NCBI RefSeq assembly: GCF_025857195.1
Contig: NZ_CP109787.1
Coordinates: 995,501-1,059,500 of the forward strand
Origin: Leisingera thetidis
GTDB lineage: Bacteria; Pseudomonadota; Alphaproteobacteria; Rhodobacterales; Rhodobacteraceae
DNA: 64,000 nt
Direction of reading: 5' to 3'
The position numbers and the translations under genes are program-made. The notes beneath the pieces are model-generated. The model made no database searches. It saw nothing but the letters and a program-made list of their open reading frames with translations, and was not told where the DNA came from. Shown in pieces: positions 17,794 through 26,237 of this stretch (positions within the stretch are counted from its first letter, which is position 1; each line of letters begins with the position of its first letter).

Positions 17794-20700
17794 GCGGCGC
17801 CCTCCAGATCGGCCATGATCGAATTGCGCCGGGTGCTCCAGAGGCCCGCATCAAACAGCGCCCGGAAGCGGTCGCGCATCGCTTGCAGCGCCGCCGGGTT
17901 TTCGCGCTCCATGAAGTCGACCAGATCGCCGCGGCCCAAAGTGGCCTCGAAGTAGAGGTCGAACAGATGCGGCTGCACCACCTGCGCCAGATGCGCAAAG
18001 GCGGCCATGTGGTCGAGGGTGGCGGCGATCTCGGCAGCACCTCGGAAGCCGTGGTTCATCATCGAGGTGGCCCAGGCCGGGTTGGCGGCGCGGGCGCGGG
18101 TGACGCGGGCGATTTCCTCGCCCAGCGAACGCGCCTGCGGCTTGTCCGGACGGGTGGCGTCGAGGTGATAGAGCGCGGGCGCAGCCTGGCCGATGCGGGC
18201 CATGGCGGCGGCAAAGCCGGCCTCATGCGCGGCGTAGTCCGAGGCGACCAGCAGGTCGGTTTCCGGCAGATCCTGCAGGTGCACGAAGCTGTCAGCGCCT
18301 TGCAGCCGGGTTTCCAGCGCCTCGCGCGCATCGCTGATTGCTCCCTTGGCGTCGATCGCGTGCGAAGAGGCATTGAGCCAGGCTTCCCCTGCCGCGGCGC
18401 GGGCCTCGTCGGTGTAGTCGTCCAGATGCGGGTTCATCGACAGGCCGTACTGGCCCGGCTTGGGGCCGAACACGCGCGGGGTCTCGGTGAGGTAGGGGTT
18501 GTCCGCCGGGGCCTCCTCGCGCCGGGCGAGGGCGGCAGCGGCGGTTTCGAACATCTGGGCGAGGCCGGGGAAGACGTCGCGGAACAGGCCGGACACCCGC
18601 AGGGTCACGTCAATGCGCGGGCGGTTCAGCATCGAGAGCGGCAGCACCTCGAAGCCGGAGACGCGTTCGGAGCCTTCGTCCCACTTGGGCGCCAGCCCGG
18701 CAAGGTGCAGCGCCATCGCAAATTCCTCGCCCGCCGTGCGCATGGTGGCGGAGCCCCAGAGGTCGATCACCAGCCCCTTGGGCCAGTCGCCGTGGTCCTG
18801 AAGGTGGCGGCGCAGCAGCTCTTCTGCCAGTTTGACCCCTTGCGCATGCGCCGCCCGCGACGGCACCGCCCGCGGGTCGGTGGTAAAGAGGTTGCGCCCC
18901 GTTGGGATCACGTCCGAGCGGCCGCGGAACGGCGAGCCGGAGGGGCCGGGGGGGACGATCTTGCCGTCTAAGGCCGCAATCAGCCCGGCGCGTTCCTCCG
19001 CCCCGCACTGGCCGGTGCCGAAGATGTGCAGGCCCTCGCCGTACTGGCTTTCCTTGATGTCACAGACAAAGGCGTCGATGCGGGTGATCGCCTCGGCAGG
19101 GGAGGCATCGGGAGTGAGGCCGAGGTCGGCCTCGACGCCGGTGCCCTGCGCCTCGGCGCGGATATCGCCGATCAGGCGGTCGCGGCGGGCCGGATCAAGG
19201 CCGTCGGCGGTAGAGTATTCGTCGAGCAGGCTTTCAAGACGCGCCATGCCCTCAGGCAGGCTGGTCTGCGCCAGGGGGGGCGGCAGGTGGCCGAGGGTGA
19301 CGGCGCCGATGCGGCGCTTGGCCTGGGCGGCCTCGCCCGGGTCGTTGACGATGAAGGGGTAGGCAACGGGCAGCGGCCCGGTCAGCACCTCGGGCCAGCA
19401 TTGCCCCGACAGCGCCACCGCTTTGCCCGGCAGCCATTCCAGCGTGCCGTGGGCGCCGATGTGGACGAGGGCGTCTGCCTGGGAGCGCAGCCACAGGTAA
19501 AAGGCCGCATAGGCGTGGCGCGGGGTGCGGTCGAGGTCGTGGTAGTCATCGACGCGGGTTTTCACCTCGCCGCGCTCTGGCTGCAGCGCGACCAATGCGT
19601 TGCCTGCGCGCAGGGCCTTGAAATGAAAGGCGCCATCGCGGCAGTCCGCGTCTTCTTCCGGGCTGCCCCAGGCTTCGGCCAGCATGCCCTGAAGGTCTTG
19701 CGGCAGGGCGGCGAGCGCAGCCTTGTAGTCAGAAAGGGGGACGCTCAGCGTCTCCTCCATCAGCCGCAGCCCGGTGTTTTCGAGTGCGCCTACAGCGTAG
19801 CCCTGTGCCGCCAGCGCGCGCAGGATCTCGTCGCAGGAGGCCAGCGCGTCCAGCCCCACGGCATGCGCGAGGTTGTGGTCGCGGCCTGGATAGGTCGACA
19901 GGATCAGGGCGAGGCGCTTATCCGCATTCGGCAGTCTTGCCAGACGCAGCCAGCCCTCGACGCGGTCGACTGCAGCCTTGATGCGGTCCGCATCGGCGCG
20001 GTGGGCGAAGCGGGAGTATTGCAGGTCCGGGTCTTTCCTGCCCGGCGATTTGAAGCTGACGACGCCTGCAAAGATGCGGCCGTCGACCTCGGGCAGAACC
20101 ACATGCATGGCCAGATCAGCCGGAGAGAGGCCGCGGCCGGCCTCGGCCCAGTCCTTCTTGCGGGCGGTGGAGAGGGCGATCTGAAAGACCGGACAGCCGG
20201 TGGCGGAGAGCGGCGAGGTGCTGCCGTCGGTGCCCTGCGCTGAAAACGCGGTGGCGTTGACGATGGCGGCCGGGGCCAGTTCCGGGAGCTTTGCGCGCAG
20301 CCAGTCTGCGGCGGCGGGCGTCTTGAGACTGGCGGCAAAAACGCCGTAAGCCGCGTAGCCGCGGCCCCGCAGTTCCGCGATCAGGGCATCGACCGGGGCG
20401 GTATCGGCAGCTGTGAGGTAGGAGCGGTAGAAACTCACCAGCACCAGCGGTTTGTCCTGTGCGGACAGGTCTGCCAGAACGCCCTTGGATGGGTCGTAGA
20501 AGCCATGCTCGGGCATGGACTTGAGGCCAAGCACCGGGCCTGCGTAAAGGCCGGCTGCCAGCGACAGCTGCGCCAGTGCAGCCTGCGCCGCAACCGCACC
20601 GCCTGCATCGCAGAGCGCCTGCAGCCGGCGCAGGGTGGAAACGGGCAGGGTGGACAGCTCATCAAGCCGCGCGTCCTCGCGCCCGTCGGCGGGGAGGATG

Positions 20701-21035
20701 GCCAGTGCAATGCCCTTGCGGCGGGCCAGATCCTGCAGGGTGGCCAGGCCGTAGGACCAATAGCTTTCACCGCCGATCAGGCGGACGAGGATGCCCTTGG
20801 CGCCCTCCAGCGTCTGTTCCGCGTAGACGTCGACCGACAGCGGGTGCTTCAGCGCCACCAGATTGGCGAGGCGCAGGGAGGGCAGCTTGCCGTCCGCGCG
20901 GTGCCAGCCCGCCGCGAAGGCGCCGAGGTCGCTGTCGGAGAAGGACAGCACCACAAGGTCCGCAGGCGTCTGCCCGAGGTCCTGCGGGGTGTCGGTCTCG
21001 TCAAGGCCGTGGCTTTCGCGGAAGACGACGTGCAT
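17790..21035 (-). CDS. cobN: Cobaltochelatase subunit CobN
   Basis: CobN is the large, tetrapyrrole-binding subunit of the ATP-dependent aerobic cobaltochelatase CobNST, which inserts cobalt into hydrogenobyrinate a,c-diamide. The 1081-residue protein shows typical CobN/BchH blocks such as YPGRDHNLAHAVGLDA, HIGAHGTLEWLPGK and VIDLWGSATMRTAGEEFA. It is shorter than the 1275-residue P. denitrificans CobN. cobS and cobT, the AAA+ partners, are not in the window. The gene is followed by cobG with a four-base overlap and preceded by a hairpin-rich 169-bp gap after cobW. Confidence 0.94.
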   Translation of the reverse strand: MHVVFRESHGLDETDTPQDLGQTPADLVVLSFSDSDLGAFAAGWHRADGKLPSLRLANLVALKHPLSVDVYAEQTLEGAKGILVRLIGGESYWSYGLATLQDLARRKGIALAILPADGREDARLDELSTLPVSTLRRLQALCDAGGAVAAQAALAQLSLAAGLYAGPVLGLKSMPEHGFYDPSKGVLADLSAQDKPLVLVSFYRSYLTAADTAPVDALIAELRGRGYAAYGVFAASLKTPAAADWLRAKLPELAPAAIVNATAFSAQGTDGSTSPLSATGCPVFQIALSTARKKDWAEAGRGLSPADLAMHVVLPEVDGRIFAGVVSFKSPGRKDPDLQYSRFAHRADADRIKAAVDRVEGWLRLARLPNADKRLALILSTYPGRDHNLAHAVGLDALASCDEILRALAAQGYAVGALENTGLRLMEETLSVPLSDYKAALAALPQDLQGMLAEAWGSPEEDADCRDGAFHFKALRAGNALVALQPERGEVKTRVDDYHDLDRTPRHAYAAFYLWLRSQADALVHIGAHGTLEWLPGKAVALSGQCWPEVLTGPLPVAYPFIVNDPGEAAQAKRRIGAVTLGHLPPPLAQTSLPEGMARLESLLDEYSTADGLDPARRDRLIGDIRAEAQGTGVEADLGLTPDASPAEAITRIDAFVCDIKESQYGEGLHIFGTGQCGAEERAGLIAALDGKIVPPGPSGSPFRGRSDVIPTGRNLFTTDPRAVPSRAAHAQGVKLAEELLRRHLQDHGDWPKGLVIDLWGSATMRTAGEEFAMALHLAGLAPKWDEGSERVSGFEVLPLSMLNRPRIDVTLRVSGLFRDVFPGLAQMFETAAAALARREEAPADNPYLTETPRVFGPKPGQYGLSMNPHLDDYTDEARAAAGEAWLNASSHAIDAKGAISDAREALETRLQGADSFVHLQDLPETDLLVASDYAAHEAGFAAAMARIGQAAPALYHLDATRPDKPQARSLGEEIARVTRARAANPAWATSMMNHGFRGAAEIAATLDHMAAFAHLAQVVQPHLFDLYFEATLGRGDLVDFMERENPAALQAMRDRFRALFDAGLWSTRRNSIMADLEGAA

Positions 21036-21065
21036 GGGTCAGGCCCTTTCGGAAAGAAGAGCAGA

Positions 21066-21155
21066 GGGCAGCGCCCGGCCTCGGGAGGAAGCGAAGCGCC
21101 CTCCCGTCAAACCAAAGGTTTGCCCCTGGCAAAACGGGGAGGTCGGGCGCTGCCC
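21066..21155. repeat. Large inverted repeat in the cobW-cobN gap
   Basis: GGGCAGCGCCCGGCCTC (21066-21082) is matched by GAGGTCGGGCGCTGCCC (21139-21155), 16 of 17 positions pairing. An inner hairpin, CGGGAGG...CCTCCCG, lies at about 21082-21106. A palindrome GCCCGGCG-TTG-CCGCCGGGC follows at 21152-21171. The structure sits between two genes of one operon, so it may be a processing, attenuation or stabilising element rather than a full terminator; there is no T tract. Confidence 0.6.
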
Positions 21156-21204
21156 GGCGTTGCCGCCGGGCGAAACGTTTGAAGTTTCGCTTTGGCGCAT
21201 CTGC

Positions 21205-22239
21205 TTACGCCCCCAGCTCGGCGCGGATGGCCTGTTCGTCGATGTTGTCATGCTCGGCGATGACCACCAGGGCGGTCTTGCGCGGCTGCGCGCCCCAGGG
21301 CTGGTCGTACTGGGCGCGCAAACGCTCGCCCACGGCCTGAACCAGCATCCGCATCGGCTTTCCTTCCACCGCGACATAGCCTTTGACGCGCAGGATATTG
21401 CGTTCGCGGGCGAGTTTCACGATGGCATTCTGCAGCGCTTCCGGGTCGGAGACTTCGCCCAATTCGACAACGATGCTTTCAAAATCGTCATGCTCGTGGT
21501 CGTGGTGGCCGTCGTGGTGGCTGGGGCGGGCGTCGAGATCGTCCTCAGCCGCCGCGCCGAGGCCCAGGATGATGCGCGGGTCGATGACGCCTTCGCTCAT
21601 CGGCAGGATCGGCAGCTTGCGCGGCGCCTCGGCTTCGATCACGGCGCGGGCCTTCTCGACGCCTTCGTCGCCGGCCAGGTCGGCCTTGGACAGCAGCACG
21701 ATGTCGGCGCAGGAGATCTGGTCCTCGAATACCTCGCTGAGCGGGGTTTCGTGGTCGATGCTGTCATCCGCTTCGCGCTGGGCCTGCACGGCGTCGAGAT
21801 CGGGGGCAAACTGGCCCTTGGCGACCGCTTCAGCGTCCGCCAGCGCGATCACGCCGTCGACGGTGATGCGGGAGCGGATCGCGGGCCAGTCAAAGGCCTT
21901 GAGCAGCGGCTTGGGCAGGGCCAGGCCGGAGGTTTCGATCACGATGTGATCGGGCTTTTCCGGCAGCGCCATCAATTGCTCGATGGTGGGGATGAAGTCA
22001 TCCGCCACTGTGCAGCAGATGCAGCCGTTGGCCAGCTCCATGATGTTCTCCGCCGGGCAGTTGTCGTCGGCACAGGATTTAAGGATGTCGCCGTCGACTC
22101 CGGCAGTGCCGAACTCGTTCACCACCACCGCCAGGCGCTTGCCCTGGGGATTCTGCATCAGGTGGCGGATCAGCGTGGTTTTCCCTGCGCCAAGGAAGCC
22201 GGTGATGACGGTGACGGGGATCTTGTTGAGGTCGCTCAT
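21205..22239 (-). CDS. cobW: CobW family GTP-binding metal chaperone
   Basis: CobW is a COG0523 G3E GTPase thought to deliver cobalt to the CobNST chelatase. From ATG 22239 the protein has 344 residues. Walker A is GFLGAGKTT (residues 14-22), the metal-binding CxCC motif appears in NGCICCTV, and there is a His/Asp-rich loop (SHHDGHHDHEHDD) before the C-terminal domain. The longer frame up to 22476 overlaps the DUF1636 gene and is a shadow. It starts two bases after the DUF1636 stop. Confidence 0.95.
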   Translation of the reverse strand: MSDLNKIPVTVITGFLGAGKTTLIRHLMQNPQGKRLAVVVNEFGTAGVDGDILKSCADDNCPAENIMELANGCICCTVADDFIPTIEQLMALPEKPDHIVIETSGLALPKPLLKAFDWPAIRSRITVDGVIALADAEAVAKGQFAPDLDAVQAQREADDSIDHETPLSEVFEDQISCADIVLLSKADLAGDEGVEKARAVIEAEAPRKLPILPMSEGVIDPRIILGLGAAAEDDLDARPSHHDGHHDHEHDDFESIVVELGEVSDPEALQNAIVKLARERNILRVKGYVAVEGKPMRMLVQAVGERLRAQYDQPWGAQPRKTALVVIAEHDNIDEQAIRAELGA

Positions 22240-22241
22240 GA

Positions 22242-22652
22242 TTACTCCTCGGAGAAGAACTTGGCCGGCGGGATGCGGGCAACGGATTGCTTGCGGAAGG
22301 TCTGCGGCCGCTCGCGCCAGGGCACGAGGCCGTCGGCGGTGGCGGCATAGGCTGCAGCGCCTTCCAGGATTTCGGGAACATGCTGGTCCGGGTCGAGGTC
22401 GCCGTAGACATAAGTCCAGCGCTCCGCGCCGCCGACCAGTGCAACGGCACAGCCGCGTTTGCAGGAGGACAGGCATTCAACACCGCGCAAGGCGACGCCT
22501 GCGGGCATTCCGGCCTCTTCCAGCGCGGCGTGCAGGACAGCGCCCGGACGGGCAGCCTCGGGATCGGCGCCGTCGCGGCGGCAGGTGAGGCATACGGTCA
22601 GCGTGACCGGTCCCGGGGTGCTGGCGGGGGTAACCGCCTGATCGTCAGCCAT
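22242..22652 (-). CDS. DUF1636 ferredoxin-like protein (copy 2)
   Basis: This 136-residue protein has C-x2-C (VCLTCRRDG) and a Cys-rich second block (CLSSCKRGC), the ferredoxin-like metal-binding pattern of DUF1636. It is the first gene behind the cobalamin riboswitch at about 22758-22930 and precedes cobW by two bases. It differs from copy 1 (9037-9378) in length and carries an extra Cys in the second cluster, so the two are paralogues and not a recent duplication. The role is unknown; association with cobalt handling is inferred from location. Confidence 0.85.
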   Translation of the reverse strand: MADDQAVTPASTPGPVTLTVCLTCRRDGADPEAARPGAVLHAALEEAGMPAGVALRGVECLSSCKRGCAVALVGGAERWTYVYGDLDPDQHVPEILEGAAAYAATADGLVPWRERPQTFRKQSVARIPPAKFFSEE

Positions 22653-22757
22653 CGGCGCGTCTCCTGTCGCGGCAGGGCGTGCGGGATGGCCGAAAAGGGG
22701 CGGCAGCGTGCCAGCCCCTCAACCGGTCGCGGAACACCCCGCCCGCCCGTTGATCTC

Positions 22758-22930
22758 TCACACGCTGGCAGGTCTCCCGGCTTGCGGATGCCAAGGCCAG
22801 CGCCTTGCCGGCCATCCTGCCTTCCCGGGGTCTCTCCCAGTGGCATGGCGGCCTCATCCGGTCACGGTCGCGGGGGCGGCTGTGCTTGAGCACCCATCGG
22901 ATATGGGGGCCTTCACATTCCCTCTTCGCC
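22758..22930 (-). promoter_or_regulatory. Cobalamin riboswitch upstream of the cob operon
   Basis: On the minus strand the B12 box reads AAGCCGGGAGACCTGCCAG around 22767-22784. Upstream on the same strand are GGGAATGTGAAGG, the CCGCCCCCGCGACCGTGACCG block and CACTGGGAGAGACCCCGGG with GGGAAGGCAGG, the standard AdoCbl aptamer order. It controls the DUF1636-cobW-cobN-...-cobA operon. Ends are approximate. Confidence 0.92.
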
Positions 22931-23015
22931 TGCATTTGCAGGAACCAGCGAAACCCCCTTGCGCTATCGTGCCCTTCTTTGTCAAGACATGGGGTCAAAC
23001 AGCTGGAGAGCCCTT

Positions 23016-23651
23016 ATGAGCGAAAAGCCCGAAACCGGCATTTCGGAAGCGGAAGCCGCCCGCCACGCGTCGAAGATGGCCAAGAAGAAAGCCGCCCGCG
23101 ACCGGATGATGAAGACGAAGGAAGGCGAGAAGGGCCTGATCATCGTCCACACCGGGCCGGGCAAGGGGAAATCCTCGTCCGGGTTCGGCATGATCATGCG
23201 CTGCATCGCGCACGGGATGCCGTCCGCCGTGGTGCAGTTCATCAAGGGCGCCTGGCAGACCGGCGAGCGCACGCTGATCGAGGAGAACTTCAGCGATCTG
23301 TGCCAGTTCTATGCGATGGGCGAAGGCTTTACCTGGGAGACGCAGGACAAGGCGCGTGACATTGCCGCCGCCCAGAAAGGCTGGGAAAAGGCCAAGGAGA
23401 TGATCCTGGACGAGCGCAACACCATGGTGCTGCTGGACGAGATCAACATCGCGCTGCGCTATGAGTATCTGGATCTCGAGGAGGTGCTGGAGTTCCTGGT
23501 GGAGCAGAAGCCGCCGATGACCCATGTGGTGCTGACCGGCCGCAACGCCAAGGAAGAGCTGATCGAGATCGCCGATCTGGTGACAGAGATGGGCCAGATC
23601 AAGCATCCGTTCCGCGCCGGAGTAAAGGCGCAGAAGGGCGTCGAGTTTTAA
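23016..23651 (+). CDS. cobO: Cob(I)yrinic acid a,c-diamide adenosyltransferase
   Basis: CobO (BtuR type) transfers the 5'-deoxyadenosyl group from ATP to cobalt(I). The protein is 211 residues from ATG 23016, with GGAG seven bases upstream. The P-loop is TGPGKGKSSSGFG (residues 46-58), and MVLLDEINIALRYEYLD with FVEQKPP-like follow-up matches the family. The frame upstream of 23016 runs toward the riboswitch and was trimmed. It is divergent from the cob operon, with only about 85 bp between its start and the riboswitch 5' end. Confidence 0.95.
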   Translation: MSEKPETGISEAEAARHASKMAKKKAARDRMMKTKEGEKGLIIVHTGPGKGKSSSGFGMIMRCIAHGMPSAVVQFIKGAWQTGERTLIEENFSDLCQFYAMGEGFTWETQDKARDIAAAQKGWEKAKEMILDERNTMVLLDEINIALRYEYLDLEEVLEFLVEQKPPMTHVVLTGRNAKEELIEIADLVTEMGQIKHPFRAGVKAQKGVEF

Positions 23652-23712
23652 AGCTGAGGGCGAAGCCTGCCTGGGTAGGCGCAAAAGCGCCTGCCGGGGG
23701 CAGGCAGGCGCC

Positions 23713-23732
23713 GCCCGGCGGTGCCGCCGGGC
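23713..23732. terminator. Hairpin between cobO and glpD
   Basis: GCCCGGCGG and CCGCCGGGC pair perfectly around TG between two convergent genes. Just before it lies GGCGC-AAAA-GCGCC within a GC-rich block. The stem closely resembles the palindrome at 21152-21171. No T tract is present, so a bidirectional terminator role is only likely. Confidence 0.45.
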
Positions 23733-23742
23733 AGCTCATCAT

Positions 23743-25320
23743 TTATGCGGCGAGCTGTGCGGCCTTGCCTTGAATGTAGGCATCCACCGCTGCGCGCTGG
23801 GCCTCATCCAGTCGCAGGCCCAGCTTGGTGCGCCGCCACAGGTAGTCATCGCCCGCGCGCACCCATTCGCGGGCAATGGCCCAGTCAAGCTCCTGCGCGG
23901 TGATGGTCGCGCCAAAGTCCTGCCCCAGATCAGCGGCGGTTTTGGCATCGCCCAGCACCTCCCAGGCCTCGGTGCCATAGGCGCGGATCATCCGGCCCGC
24001 CCAATAGGGCGTCAGGAACGGGTAGTCCGCAGCCAGTCTGGTCTTCAACGTTTCCACATCCGCCACCGCGAAATCGCCGCCGGGCAGGGCGACGCCTGCG
24101 GTCCAGTCGCCGGGCAGCTGCGGGAATACCTCGCCAATCTTGGCCAGTGCCGCCTCGGCCAGTTTGCGGTAGGTGGTGATCTTGCCGCCAAAGACGTTGA
24201 GCAAAGGCGCCTGCGCCTGATCCAGCGTCAGCACGTATTCCCGGGTGGCCGCGGTGGCGGAGCTGGCACCGTCGTCATACAGAGGGCGGACGCCGGAATA
24301 GGTCCATACGATATCTTCGCGGCTCAATGGCTTCTCGAAATATTGCGATGCAAAATCAATCAGATAATCCTGCTCGGACTCGGTGCACTGCGGTCTTGTC
24401 TCCGGATCCGGGTGGTCGGCGTCAGTGGTGCCGATCAGGGTGAAATCCTGCTCATAGGGAATGGCAAAGATGATCCGCCCGTCCGTTCCCTGGAAGAAAT
24501 AGCAGCGGCCGTGGTCGAAAAGTTTCGGCACCACGATATGGCTGCCGCGCACCAGGCGCACGTTTTCGCGGCTGTTCTGGCCCAGCTTCTGATGCAGCAC
24601 GTCGGCCACCCAGGGACCACCCGCGTTGACCAGCATCTTCGCGCGGTGTTCCTGCTCCTCGCCGCTGGCGTGGTCCCTGGTGCGGATCACCCAGTGGCCT
24701 GCATGGCGCTCCGCTGACAGCACCTCGGTCCGGGTCAGGATTTCGGCGCCGCGGGCCTGCGCGTCGCGGGCGTTCAGCATCACCAGGCGGGCGTCCTCGA
24801 TCCAGCAGTCAGAGTACTCAAATGCGGTTTTGAACTTGTCTTTCAGCGGTCTGCCTGCCGGATCGGCTGCCAGGTCCAGCTTGGCGGTGCCGGGCAGGAT
24901 GCCGCGTTTGCCAAGGGAATCATACAGAAACAGCCCCAGACGGATCAGCCAGGCCGGGCGGCGGCCCTTCATCCAGGGCATGAAGGTTGTCAGGAGTTTC
25001 GACGTCGGCGTTTCGCTGTCAAACCGCATGTCCGTGTGAAACGGCAGCACAAAGCGCATCGGCCAGGAGATGTGCGGCATTGCCTTCAAGAGCACCTCGC
25101 GCTCGATCAGCGCCTCGCGGACCAGCCGGAATTCGAAATATTCCAGATAGCGCAGCCCCCCGTGGAACAGTTTGGTCGAGGCGGAGGAGGTGGCGGAGGC
25201 GAGATCGTTCATCTCGGCCAGCATCACCGAAAGGCCGCGGCCGGCGGCGTCGCGGGCGATGCCGCAGCCGTTGATGCCGCCGCCGATGATGAAAAGATCC
25301 GTAACGGGCGTGTCAGTCAT
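23743..25320 (-). CDS. glpD: Glycerol-3-phosphate dehydrogenase (FAD-dependent, aerobic)
   Basis: GlpD oxidises sn-glycerol 3-phosphate to dihydroxyacetone phosphate and feeds electrons to the quinone pool at the membrane. The 525-residue protein starts with the FAD-binding loop LFIIGGGINGCGIARDAAGRG (split over residues 9-29), has the TSSASTKLFHGGLRYLE block near residue 45 and a C-terminal DAO_C domain with YLWRRTKLGL. Length is normal. Its start overlaps the stop of the upstream DeoR-type regulator by eight bases, which identifies that regulator as its likely controller. Confidence 0.95.
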   Translation of the reverse strand: MTDTPVTDLFIIGGGINGCGIARDAAGRGLSVMLAEMNDLASATSSASTKLFHGGLRYLEYFEFRLVREALIEREVLLKAMPHISWPMRFVLPFHTDMRFDSETPTSKLLTTFMPWMKGRRPAWLIRLGLFLYDSLGKRGILPGTAKLDLAADPAGRPLKDKFKTAFEYSDCWIEDARLVMLNARDAQARGAEILTRTEVLSAERHAGHWVIRTRDHASGEEQEHRAKMLVNAGGPWVADVLHQKLGQNSRENVRLVRGSHIVVPKLFDHGRCYFFQGTDGRIIFAIPYEQDFTLIGTTDADHPDPETRPQCTESEQDYLIDFASQYFEKPLSREDIVWTYSGVRPLYDDGASSATAATREYVLTLDQAQAPLLNVFGGKITTYRKLAEAALAKIGEVFPQLPGDWTAGVALPGGDFAVADVETLKTRLAADYPFLTPYWAGRMIRAYGTEAWEVLGDAKTAADLGQDFGATITAQELDWAIAREWVRAGDDYLWRRTKLGLRLDEAQRAAVDAYIQGKAAQLAA

Positions 25321-26098
25321 TTTCGCTGCTTTCGTTTTGCGCGGCGGTTAGAATCCGGGTGCCGGCGGCCTGCGCTGCCTCGGCGAATTCGTCCGGCACC
25401 GGGCGGTCGGTGATCACCACGTCCAGTTCTGCCACGTCACAGATGCGCACCGGGGCGGAGCGGGAGAACTTGCTGCCGTCGCAGACGAGCACTTTTTGCC
25501 GGGCGTTCTTCAGGATCGCGCGGGCGACCGAGACTTCGCGGGCGTCGTGGTCCATCACCGCACCGTCGGCATCCAGCGCAGAGGCGCCGATGACCGCAAA
25601 ATCGACCTTGTAGCGGGAGATGAACTCCACCGCGTCCTCGCCCACAATGGCGCCGTCGCTTTGCCGCACGGTGCCGCCGGCCAGGATCAGCTCCTTGGCC
25701 TGGCCGCCCATCATCATGCTGATAATGTTGATGTTGTTGGACAGAACCGTCAGCCCGCGGTGGCCGGAGAGTGCCCGCGCCACTTGTTCGGTGGAAGTGC
25801 CGATATTGAGGGTGAGCGAGCAGTTGTCGGGGATCAGCTCGGCGGCCGCGGCGGCCATCATCTGTTTGCCGCTTGCGTTCAGCTTGCGCCGGTCGGCGTA
25901 ATCCTGGCTGGCCGCGGAGCTGAGCCGGACCGCGCCGCCATGCACGCGGGACAGCGCGCCGCGCGCCGACAGGTCCCGCAGGTCCGCCCGCACCGTCTGC
26001 AAGGACACGCCAAAGCGGCGGGAGAGATCCTCGACCTCGACCCGGTCCTGCCGGTTCAGCAGCGAGACAATTTCGTTCTGACGGCTGGAGGCATCCAT
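25313..26098 (-). CDS. glpR: DeoR/GlpR family transcriptional regulator
   Basis: The 261-residue protein has an N-terminal DeoR-type helix-turn-helix (RQNEIVSLLNRQDRVEVEDL, then RRFGVSLQTVRADLRDL) with the family hallmark QTVRADLRDL, and a C-terminal sugar-phosphate-sensing domain with NIGTSTEQVARAL. It presumably represses glpD and itself, relieved by glycerol 3-phosphate. AAAGGAAAGCAA precedes the ATG. Repeated TTTCGT motifs at 26156-26189 are candidate binding sites. Naming it GlpR rests on the overlap with glpD. Confidence 0.88.
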   Translation of the reverse strand: MDASSRQNEIVSLLNRQDRVEVEDLSRRFGVSLQTVRADLRDLSARGALSRVHGGAVRLSSAASQDYADRRKLNASGKQMMAAAAAELIPDNCSLTLNIGTSTEQVARALSGHRGLTVLSNNINIISMMMGGQAKELILAGGTVRQSDGAIVGEDAVEFISRYKVDFAVIGASALDADGAVMDHDAREVSVARAILKNARQKVLVCDGSKFSRSAPVRICDVAELDVVITDRPVPDEFAEAAQAAGTRILTAAQNESSEND

Positions 26099-26155
26099 TT
26101 GCTTTCCTTTCGGTGCGATTCAATAGCGTAATGCGCGCGGAGAGTCACGATATGT

Positions 26156-26189
26156 TTTCGTAACTGTTTCGTCAGCACTTAAAACGAAA
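26156..26189. promoter_or_regulatory. Putative GlpR operator repeats
   Basis: TTTCGT occurs at 26156-26161 and 26167-26172, 11 bp apart (one helical turn), and inverted as ACGAAA at 26184-26189. They lie about 60-90 bp upstream of the glpR start. DeoR-family regulators often bind TTTCGTTT-like repeats, so these are plausible autoregulatory sites; this is inference. Confidence 0.4.
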
Positions 26190-26215
26190 AAGGCGCGCCC
26201 TTCGAGGCGCGCCTT
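26190..26215 (-). terminator. Intrinsic terminator of the iron operon
   Basis: AAGGCGCGCC and GGCGCGCCTT form a perfect ten-pair stem with a six-base loop, followed on the minus strand by TTCGTTTTAAG. It lies 23 bp downstream of the DUF1513 stop and ends the bfd-bfr operon. Confidence 0.88.
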
Positions 26216-26237
26216 GGACGACACTATCCGGCAGGGC

